Source: Urechis unicinctus
Lineage: Eukaryota > Annelida > Polychaeta > Xenopneusta > Urechidae
NCBI GenBank assembly: GCA_034190875.2
Contig: CM067344.1
Span: 26,820,118 to 26,884,117, forward strand
Direction of reading: 5' to 3'
DNA: 64,000 nucleotides
Part shown: positions 56,290 to 64,000 of the stretch, in pieces
Numbering within the stretch: position 1 is the stretch's first letter
Layout: each line of letters opens with the position of its first letter
The notes under the pieces: generated by a model
What the model saw: only the letters and a program-made list of their open reading frames with translations
What the model was told of the DNA's origin: nothing
Database searches by the model: none
Made by a program: the position numbers and the translations under genes

Positions 56290-56650
56290 CTCAGTCTCAA
56301 TATGAGTCGCCACCCTTGCCTTCCTGTGACCCAGTTCACTGCCCTCAAGCCTCCTCTTCTCACAAAGGCGCTTGTGGTTAACCCTTTCATATCCACAGTC
56401 CATACATAATTTTAGGTTATTTTTTATGCCCTTCTGACACTCTGCACAAAGCCGATTTACGATACCCTGCTTAATCTTAAACCTGTGCATTGCACAAAAG
56501 TCAAACTTACAGGGCTGTCTGTCACAAGGGTCTCTCTTTCCAAACACCACAAGCAGCTCCTCCTTTACTTTACAAGCCAAGGAGTGGTCCATCCAACAAA
56601 TAGTAAAGTACAGGCTCACCAGATTTAGTGACAGAGCGTCCAATCCGGTA
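56290..56650 (-). pseudogene. Cys-rich Polinton part, function unknown
   Basis: The minus strand shows many paired cysteines (CDRQPCKFDFCAMHRF, LCAECQKG, LCMDCGYERVNHKRLC), suggesting zinc binding. It lies between the polymerase and the integrase, facing the polymerase. I do not recognise the family. Broken. Confidence 0.4.
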
Positions 56651-56689
56651 AACATTGAGTGACCACACAGGGTCAGTGGCCCCCTGGCG

Positions 56690-57502
56690 CTGGTCTTGCT
56701 CTGCCTCACCGGGCTGCTAGAGGTAGCGAACGCCAACATCAGAGGGAAGCTTTTGCTCTTTGACCCCCAGCGGGCACCCTGGTACGACTGCACAGGGTTT
56801 GTGTGCAACTCGCCTTGCCTCTATAGCATCTTTGGGCTTTTTTCCAGTCAAGTGGGTCACCTCATTATTTATCGCAGAGACTACTGCCTGCAGTCGAGAA
56901 ACCCACTCAGTTGATCGTTTTCCAGTATCCTTTCATTCTACGGCATACTGGTGTCCAAAGAGCGGCTCAGCAAGGGTGCGGTTAAAGTGTTCCACTATAC
57001 CCTGGTCTTGATGGATATTCACACGGCCACGCCTGACTGATACTCCATGTTTTACTAACAGCTGATTCGCTGCTCCCATAAACTCCCGTCCGGGGTCAAC
57101 CTGAAGTAGTTTAGGCCAATGTAGCAGTCCTCGCTTGCAAATCCTTTCGAACGCACCTGCGACCTCTTTAGCCTCTTTTGTAGTCAATGGCTCAGCTGCT
57201 TTGTAGCGCGAGGCCACATCAACCACTGTTAGGGCATACTTGTAAGTCCGGCGCTTCATAACATCATGAGGAAGAAATAAGAGATCAGCTTGGTGAACCT
57301 CATTAGGGACAGGGTCATCAAACTTTGGTCTGGGAATGTGTTTTGGCACTGGCAGGTAGATTTGCCATATAGCTTGCTTTGTTAGCCGCCCACTGGCAAT
57401 TTCCTCAGAAACCCTCACTTCTGTTGTAATCTTCTTGATAGCTGTAATGCCTTTCCAGTAGCCCTTAGGACTATAGTAGATCTTTTGCATGCGACGATCC
57501 AT
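56690..57502 (-). pseudogene. Polinton retroviral-type integrase remnant
   Basis: The minus strand starts MDRRMQKIYYSPKGYWKG. An N-terminal helical segment is followed by a DDE core: the first Asp in HQADLLFLP, the second in QVDPGREF, and the Glu in QGIVEHFNRTLAE. This is the RVE-type integrase that Polintons share with LTR retroelements; it cuts and joins the element's ends to target DNA. The ~190 residues of clear core are followed by a C-terminal region. Broken. Confidence 0.88.
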
Positions 57503-57532
57503 ACAAAGTAAACGCCCGAGTCTCCAAATGAC

Positions 57533-57859
57533 CTATTTAGCAAGCCTGTATGCAATCAGCCCAGTCGCAGTGATACCCAGTATAATGAACACCACCTCAC
57601 GCCCTTTTTGACCATCTGAGGGCTCGTAGGAGTCTGAAAGCTGCGGCTCAGAGTCCAGCTTGTCAACGGATTTACCCTTCAAGAAGTAATACTCACGCAT
57701 AGCCTCGTTCACATCCCGAAAAGTATGCTCGGCATGTCGCTGGCGGCGGAGCTGCTCATTGATGAAGTCTAAACGCTCTGTTTGCTTCTTGGCCCATGCT
57801 GCCTGAGCAGACTGAAGCTGCTCGATTGCCATATCATGCCGCTTACGTTCCGCGTCCAC
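57533..57859 (-). CDS. Polinton coiled-coil protein with C-terminal membrane anchor
   Basis: An open 108-codon frame starting MDAERKRHDMAIEQLQSA. The first ~60 residues are an Arg/Gln/Glu-rich coiled coil (NEQLRRQRHAEHTFRDVNEA). An acidic linker follows, then a C-terminal hydrophobic segment, VVFIILGITATGLIAYRL. Proteins of this shape sit between integrase and ATPase in other Polintons and may be minor virion or membrane proteins. It starts 30 bases upstream of the integrase part on the same strand. As part of a fossil element it may no longer be expressed. Confidence 0.6.
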   Translation of the reverse strand: MDAERKRHDMAIEQLQSAQAAWAKKQTERLDFINEQLRRQRHAEHTFRDVNEAMREYYFLKGKSVDKLDSEPQLSDSYEPSDGQKGREVVFIILGITATGLIAYRLAK

Positions 57860-57966
57860 TTGGCTGCTTCGTAACTAGAGCTTTGTAATCTCTTCATCGG
57901 ACATTGATTCAATCTTTGCAGTTGACAGGTGCTGATTGCTGAGGTACTGACGGGCCTGAACCCCAG

Positions 57967-58215
57967 CTATGACAGCAGCAAGCCTATCTCTCTTAGAAGA
58001 CATATCTTCACCAGGGGTGCAACGGGGTTCTGCTCTCTCAGACTTTGTGGCCGGTGGGCAAGGAGTTGATCAATAATGGTATCAGGATCCATGAATATAC
58101 GTATACACCTTCGAAGTCTAATATATTGCACTGCTCCCCAGATGAAGAAACCTAAATTGGTTACTGGAGCAGCGGATACTATTAAAGCCAATATCACCTC
58201 AATCAACGACATATC
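57967..58215 (-). pseudogene. Small Polinton membrane protein
   Basis: The minus strand reads MINPLDMSLIEVILALIVSA, then a second hydrophobic stretch (NLGFFIWGAVQYI), then a basic/polar tail. This gives one or two membrane segments. It lies between the coiled-coil protein and the ATPase and overlaps the end of the latter by a few bases. Its function is unknown. Confidence 0.5.
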
Positions 58216-58885
58216 CAGTGGGTTGATCAATCTTCAGCAGCAGTTTTGCGTGCTTGGTCTTTGCTAGTAGATGTCGTACTGTGGTACGTTCCTCACTCGG
58301 TGGAATCACATCATTCTCTCGTAGGGCGTCTTCAAACGAGTCACGATCCTTGGTGTGGAAAAGTGCCATCCAACGGGTCTGTTCACGTAAATCCTTCAGC
58401 ACAGAGTTGAATTTCTGGGTGAGGACCCAGACACTTTGCTGCGCATGGCGGCCGCAAAAGGCCAGTTAGGATAACATTTCGTTCTTCTTGGTTAGGGGCT
58501 TTGTTGCCGAACATTCATCGATGATGTAGAGGGTAGGCTCGCCCTTGAAGCAGTGATAGGAAGCCCTCAAGTGGTCATGGAGCCGCTCCCCAGGGTCAAC
58601 CACGTACACCTCTGAATCTTTCCACACCCATGACCGCGTCTGATATGCCTCGTTGAAACGTATGGTAGGGCAGAGAATTACAATATGCTGGAAGGCACCG
58701 AAAAAGGGCCTTTCAAGTATGTCGAGGATGAATGCGGTTTTTCCACACCCTGTCTGCCCACAAACAATTGCCGAACAGGGACCATTTGGAAATGTAAACT
58801 CAGTTTTCGGTTTCATCAAATCCTTGTTAGTAGACTGCGCTGACGAACCTGCCATCTTTAATGTTAAGCTGTGCATCCATAACAA
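58199..58885 (-). pseudogene. Polinton packaging ATPase (A32/FtsK-HerA type) remnant
   Basis: The minus strand carries a Walker A loop, GQTGCGKT, preceded by a beta strand (CSAIVC), and a Walker B strand, LYIIDEC. This is the hallmark of the A32-like DNA-packaging ATPase that Polintons share with adintoviruses and virophages; it would pump DNA into a capsid. The C-terminal part reads MALFHTKDRDSFEDALREND. Broken. Confidence 0.88.
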
Positions 58886-59080
58886 TATACATACAGAGGT
58901 TCAATGCACCGGCCGTCTCTGCCTGTTTTGTGATCTGAATGGTGACACCCTCAGACGCATTCTCCACAGCCCTGCCACTACCATGCAGCTGGTCGTCATC
59001 ACTCGTCCTCAAGTCGAGCCACAGAGCATACTTACTGGTTATGGGCTGTGGGGGCTGCTCTTTCAGTGATATCATAACCA
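58870..59080 (-). pseudogene. Capsid-type protein remnant
   Basis: A minus-strand piece reads SKYALWLDLRTSDDDQLHGS and ends VMDAQLNIKDGRFVSAVY just before the ATPase. Its position (next to the ATPase) and beta-rich C-terminal pattern suggest the end of a major capsid protein (double jelly-roll type). This is inference from context and pattern. Broken. Confidence 0.4.
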
Positions 59081-59212
59081 CAAACATTGCTAATCCTGTG
59101 TCAAAACGTGTTACTGTTGGAGCCGTGAATGAGTTGAAGGTTCAGATAAGGGATAATAAGGGACGTATATTGAACAATCACGACCTTCCTATTGGTGTTG
59201 TTCTTCAATTTA
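59046..59212 (+). pseudogene. Virion-type protein remnant (relative of 42314-43080)
   Basis: The plus strand encodes DIITTNIANPVSKRVTV and NELKVQIRDNKG, ending NNHDLPIGVVL-like. This matches the end of the virion-type protein in copy 1. It lies immediately upstream of the fibre-like gene. Confidence 0.55.
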
Positions 59213-59216
59213 CAAG

Positions 59217-59840
59217 ATGTCAATAAAGGCCAGTATTTATGGAACTCAACTGAAACCGGATCAGGGCGGCGCCTACATCTCCGAATACACAACAAAGACC
59301 TATGTAGACTCACAAAAAATGGATAAAGGTGGCGGTACTATGACTGGAGACCTTGAAATGGGAGACACAATATCGCGTGAGGATGCTGCTAATAAAAAGT
59401 ATGTTGATGACAGACAAGGACAGCATCGTAGGGACCTGAGAGGACACATAAGCTCCCAAACGAACCATCTCATTACTATATGGGCAGAAAGTGGCCCCCT
59501 TCGCAGAGGATATGAGTGGTCGTTTGGGCATGGGGCTAGGGGTCGAGACTCACAAGACTTAAGCTGTAGATATACCTTGTTATCCAATGGTAAGTTCATT
59601 CGTATGGGGTTGTCTTCTGGTCTGGGCACTGATACTGCTGCTATAACAGTCGTTCCTGTTATTAATGGAACAAATCAAGCGGTAGGAATAAGTAAGCCTG
59701 CTGACCAACGGGCTGTTGTAATATCTTTAGACCAGCCTTTACAGCTAGAACAAGGCAACGTTATTAACTTTTATACAATCACTCAAAACAGAGGGGCGAC
59801 TTGGTCTGTAGTATCACTCCTGATTGAACTTGACTTATAG
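59217..59840 (+). CDS. Tail-fibre-like protein (copy 2), open
   Basis: An open 207-codon frame. The N-terminus MSIKASIYGTQLKPDQ may attach to the particle. The shaft has MDKGGGTMTGDLEMGD and DAANKKYVDD, a pattern common in phage tail-fibre repeats. The C-terminal ~110 residues are beta-rich and end ATWSVVSLLIELDL, as in a trimeric knob. It would act in receptor binding on the outside of a particle. It follows the virion-type protein by a few bases and is followed by the two-membrane-segment gene. This part looks whole, though the element is broken. Confidence 0.72.
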   Translation: MSIKASIYGTQLKPDQGGAYISEYTTKTYVDSQKMDKGGGTMTGDLEMGDTISREDAANKKYVDDRQGQHRRDLRGHISSQTNHLITIWAESGPLRRGYEWSFGHGARGRDSQDLSCRYTLLSNGKFIRMGLSSGLGTDTAAITVVPVINGTNQAVGISKPADQRAVVISLDQPLQLEQGNVINFYTITQNRGATWSVVSLLIELDL

Positions 59841-59862
59841 ACTTATGTGCCTATAATGGTAG

Positions 59863-60415
59863 TATGAAACAACAACCAACTGCGCTGCCTGATGAGAATC
59901 CAGGCCACTCCTATCGGCTGAATGAGATCAGTCTCAAGAAGCAACACCTTGAGAAAGAAATTGAAAAATAATGTGCTATGTATAAAAAATATAGGTGTGC
60001 AGTAAGCACTGCTTTTGTTGCTGTGGGTATGTGTCTTGGCGCAAGTGGTGCGGGTCTGGTGTCTATGGTGGTTGCTGCCCCTATTGCTACAGTCTTGGGT
60101 GCTACGGCGGCCGCTTGTGGGCTAGTTGCAATTGCTGGAAAATTCATCAGTCGGCGGCTGACCATTAAGGTGAAAAAACATGATCAGATCCGCATTCTAG
60201 CGCAGAGCAAATTGAATACCATTGCCGACATTGTATCAGCGGCACTTGAAGATGGTTATATCTCGGATCATGAGTTTAAGCTCGTTTTAGCTGGGCTCAC
60301 AAAATATAGCCAAATGAAGGGTGAAATCAAGGCTAGATCTGTAAAGACGTGTCAGGCTGTTTCAATTTGGGATGACGAGAGGAGGGCTGCGAATGTCCCG
60401 CCCTCAATACATTGA
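59863..60415 (+). pseudogene. Two-membrane-segment protein with helical C-terminal domain
   Basis: The span starts MKQQPTALPDENPGHSYRLN with a short coiled coil. Next come two Gly/Ala-rich hydrophobic segments (VAVGMCLGASGAGLVS and ACGLVAIAGKFIS), then a soluble helical domain with KLNTIADIVSAALEDG and ISDHEFKLVLAGLTKY. Proteins with this layout recur in Polintons of cnidarians and other invertebrates. The function is unknown; membrane remodelling or exit of particles is possible. A proline-rich frame follows to about 60626. Confidence 0.6.
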
Positions 60416-60965
60416 CGTTGTGTGAAAAAAAGTGCTAAAGCCTCCTAGTATGACAACTGATCTCCAGTTTCAGCAGGACCACAGAGGCCCTGGGATTTCC
60501 CCTGCGACACCACCTCCACCGAAGATTGGGCTGTATGTTATCTGGCCCGCTCCTACCCCACGTGACTCATTCCTATCCCCTCCAGGATATGAATCAGTAC
60601 TGGAAGTAGGTATGTATATGGGATAGAGACCCCGGGTAACCTATTCACGATACACAAATACAGTGGCACTTGACAACGCGAGCCCTGCAATGTCATACTA
60701 AGAGACAACCTTAGTATGATAAATTAGTGCTATATAATGATTAGCGTTTGAGTGTAGAACAAATACGGGTGTTCACAACAACAAAAAAACACTCTCTGTT
60801 CACTCTTTAGAGCGTTATTTGAGGATGACACTTGGAAAGACTGTCTCTCCCAATACACCGTTAAAATGGGTTGTTTTTAAGATTTTTTAGATTTCTGGTA
60901 GTTACATTTACAGCGACTAATTAGCTTAAAATATGCTGTGTACACCAAAAACAGGTGTATGCTCT

Positions 60966-61038
60966 AATCATAACGTGTATACATGAACGCTGTGAATCAT
61001 AACGTACACATAAGAATCACAGCCGCCAATCATAACGT
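60966..61038 (+). repeat. Repeated AATCATAACGT motif (copy 2)
   Basis: Three exact copies start at 60966, 60995 and 61028 (spacings 29 and 33 bp). The same motif, inverted, occurs twice at 41070-41109 in copy 1. It lies in the spacer between the two-membrane-segment and coiled-coil parts, so a promoter or replication-protein site is possible. Confidence 0.85.
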
Positions 61039-61086
61039 GCACATATGAATCAGCCTATTGAATAAACGAGGGTATAATGTATAGAA

Positions 61087-61238
61087 ATGAATACAGAAGA
61101 GCGTATTACTGAACTTGAGGGTGGTGTGAAATGTTGATGTTAGATACAGATTATATGAAAGACGAAAAAAAAGACCTGAAGTGAAAAACTGATTGATATG
61201 GAGACCAAGTATGATGGTCTTGTAGAACTGGTGAGAGA
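61087..61238 (+). pseudogene. Polinton coiled-coil protein remnant (copy 2)
   Basis: It starts MNTEERITELEGG, and further on a segment reads METKYDGLVELVRDRIK, related to 40938-41055 in copy 1. Heptad-like and acidic. The element's visible end is here, where the right arm begins. Confidence 0.45.
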
Positions 61239-63979
61239 TCGTATAAAGATGTAAACAGAATGATAATACTAGTCACATAATCACTCACTATACTAGTTAA
61301 TTATTATGTTGCTTACATAAAAACATCATGTTACTCATCAAGTCTTCATTCTGAACTGCAAAAGAATCTTGGCATGTCCATTTAAGTCTTTTAACATGAT
61401 CTTACTCTTATAGTAGCAACACGTATGTAAATTGTTGCTGAGTTTACATAGGAATGACGTTTTGCGGTAGCAGATATAATATTGAGACACTCGTGCTATG
61501 CGCGAACTCGCGCAACTGCATGATGTCTGAACCAGTTGTCACTCCAAAAGCAGTTCTGTCATATACAGTTGCAAAGAATTTACCATTTGCCATTGCAAAC
61601 ATATGACAGATCGTCTTATAATTTGATGTCCAACATACCATATGAGGATTTAATCAATCGTGGGAAGAGACTTTTTAGAACAATAGGTTGTTTTAATAGA
61701 TGGGTTTGATTTCTCTTTAAAACTTGTAGCAATGTAGTGTGATAGTTGGTCAATGCAATTCTTCAAAACATTTCATATCACACTAACCACTCTCACTAAC
61801 TGCCGATAGCATAATCTGCAGCTAAACGATTAAACGATGTTTGAACGACAGGCATCATGCTCATAAGAGATAATAGCCGTAAAATGACAACGGCAACGCC
61901 TTAGTAGTGTGGTTTGTAAACTGAATTTTGGCTGCAAATCCTATTGCGGTCTAGGTCGCTGTCAAAGTAACACACTCTTGTTCACCTTTAGCCAAAACGG
62001 TATTCTGTAGTTTCTTGAGGCAGCAGAATCTCTATGTTACTCCATTTTATATCGGATGATGTCACATAGCGACCTTATCCAGCAAACATCTCTGCATATG
62101 ATAATAATAATAACTGCAAATTATGAAAATACATGGACCATATAGCATTTAAACTTTTAGTGATATTTTTACATTACTGTAGACCGTAGTGAGCTCCATC
62201 GATCACTGATCCATGGAATATGCATGGTGTGTGTAAATAACATTGATGATTTACGCAAGACGTACCACACATAGGCTAAAATATTGATTTCAATTATAGC
62301 TGATGTATATTTAGGTCAGCTTGTTTCCCAGAACTGACATTTTCGCGTGGTATAGTCAATGTTCAATGTATTTGATCTGCCACTTTTGTTGGGCATGATT
62401 ATAGAACGCTGTGTGTGAGAGGCTTTCATCTTAGCTAAATTGCCGCGTTATGGTCGCCATCAAAGATGTTAAAAATTACATTCGGTGTACTAAGAGGTGC
62501 ATTCTAGTAATTGACCCATATGCTGCAATTTGTTATATCTTATCGCTACAATACATACTTGCACGGACCAAATGTAACATTGCAGTTTCCAATAAAGTGA
62601 ATTGGTAATATGGTTATTGTACATTGATTTTGAACACCGTGGGTCTGTGCGAGAAAGATATATTGTTTTTAAAAAGCTGATATAAAATTAATCAAACTTA
62701 TGAAGAATGAACTCATTTGCAAAACTGTACCTGCTAAACGAATAACCGATGCATTATATCCGTTGGCATTCAGTGTATTTATTTCGCAAATAGCGATACA
62801 TTTATTTGGCAGTGGTTTGTTAAACATCAGCGGGATCATATATTTCTTAGCAATTTGCTTGTAAAGTGTGGTTATCCTATTCTGTTCTTTACCAAGTATA
62901 CTGAGAAGATCTCATCATTGACAATATCGAATTTCATTGGCAAGTTACGCTAAACATTTGCATAAAACAATATCATTATTAATCTCTAACAATGCAGATG
63001 TATGCCTCGGGAAAGTGGCATTCAGTATTGGCTCATGTTTAAGTTGTGTTACTAGCTCTTGCTGAATTTAGTGGCCACTTCTAAAGCTTATAAGCGCAGT
63101 ATTCTAGCTCTATATTGTTTTGCTGCCCGAGAGAGACACGCAGTCTGGACTAAAACGCAGCTGAAAATCATATGGACATTAAGTCACCTGCCATCAACAG
63201 CTATGCTGTTATATTTATCATAAATAGTGCGTGGTATTTCGATAACATGGCTACACTCTTAACGACATTATGGTGTAAGAGAAACAAAATAATGATTTTT
63301 GAATCATTTTTCTATTTTGAGCTTACCTGCGATTTTGGGATAATTGCTGTGCATTGGGTATTTGTACCACAGTTATTAAGTGTGTCATGCAAGTGCCAAT
63401 CATGTCATGACATCAATATGTGCATGGACCCTAGAATGCAGACTATTGTTCTTATATTCAGCCGCCACGAAACAAACCCAAATATTGCTAAGTATGTATA
63501 TGCTGAAGCACTTTCTGAGCTGCAAAGAACACCTAATAGAAATATGTACAGCAAAGCATGAAAAGATGTTTAGTAATTTGTACTTGCGGTTGCCCTAATG
63601 ATTTATAACGGAACACACACATGAAAATACTTTATCTCTTTTTTTCTAAAGCCGTACGGAATTATCACCAATTGCCGTCAAAAGTTTCGGTCAAACTACT
63701 TGTCAAAATGTTTTGATAACCAATATATCATTAATTAAACCAATAACCGCAAATGACTAATGCATGACCTCGAATAAAGTTAACAACGCTTTACTTATTC
63801 ATATGAATAACATGGCATTTCTAGATCAACTATATTTATTTGCTGCAACAACCTAAGGCCAGTTTTATAATCATTGGATACAATTCAATCTTCACATGTC
63901 CTTCATCTATTCGTAATACACGATTTCATGATGCAATTGGGATTGATTACTATTCCAATAATGTGGTGCTAGTAATCTA
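61239..63979 (-). repeat. Right arm of large inverted repeat
   Basis: The reverse complement of 34401-37142, starting tcgtataaagatgtaaac directly at the Polinton edge. It contains the plus-strand relative (63172-63561) of the open frame in the left arm. The last 21 bases of the window (63980-64000) no longer match the sequence next to the left arm, but resemble 31490-31510. Confidence 0.93.
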
Positions 63980-64000
63980 GTGGGTACAATAGTCTGTACT

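Larger units (their letters stand above)
53225..61238 (+). mobile_element. Polinton/Maverick fossil, partial copy 2
   Basis: An ~8 kb Polinton fragment. It starts with a terminal repeat (agtagtatagg at 53225). The parts in order are family B DNA polymerase (+), a Cys-rich protein (-), integrase (-), a coiled-coil/membrane protein (-), a membrane protein (-), a packaging ATPase (-), capsid-type remnants, a fibre-like protein (+), a two-membrane-segment protein (+), a motif-repeat spacer, and a coiled-coil protein (+). It abuts the right arm of the large inverted repeat at 61239. It is broken, with roughly ten breaks in all by my reading, though the fibre frame is open throughout. The polymerase half is much GC-richer than the fibre half and the host. 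Against copy 1, the shared part looks about 95% identical. Confidence 0.92.

Overview
The window looks like nuclear DNA of an animal, most likely a marine invertebrate. It is AT-rich, gene-poor and full of microsatellites. It has short exons with GT/AG-type splice sites, and remains of Polinton (Maverick) elements whose polymerase and structural proteins resemble those common in cnidarian, mollusc and invertebrate-deuterostome genomes. I cannot name the phylum. There are no operons, no CRISPR array, and no RNA gene that I could recognise.

Layout. A ~6.7 kb block (818-7579) recurs in the same orientation at 14139-20821, where a 100-base run of N cuts it off. The single-copy stretch between the copies holds the only host gene I can support: a signal-peptide exon (8530-8581) that splices in phase to a PAN/apple-like exon (9502-9830), followed by a Thr/Ser-rich tail in another frame (to 9972). 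A second signal-peptide exon of identical length and phase lies at 10349-10400, and weak exon candidates follow. After the gap come ~2.2 kb of almost pure A/T sequence with a higher-order repeat. From 23.1 to 34.4 kb I see no genes, only a perfect 16-bp-arm hairpin, a 56-bp minisatellite, a ~199-bp tandem repeat, a two-step hairpin and a very long pure (TATG)n tract.

From 34.4 kb to the end the window is organised as a large inverted repeat. Arms at 34401-37142 and 61239-63979 are ~2.7 kb long and about 24 kb apart. Between them lie two partial Polinton fossils in opposite orientation. One (39714-43080) reads on the minus strand. The other (53225-61238) has its terminal repeat at its left end and abuts the right arm directly. 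The Polinton parts are protein-primed family B DNA polymerase, retroviral-type integrase, A32-like packaging ATPase, small membrane and coiled-coil proteins, capsid-type proteins, a phage-tail-fibre-like protein, a two-membrane-segment protein, and a YqaJ-type exonuclease near one terminus. Both copies are broken. The sequence they share looks roughly 95% identical by eye, so they are young to middle-aged fossils of one family.

The ~10 kb between the Polinton copies (43.1-53.2 kb) is AT-rich with no clear gene; it contains a (TA)n tract, a (CA)n tract and one GC-richer island. All identity figures here are by-eye estimates, not computed alignments.
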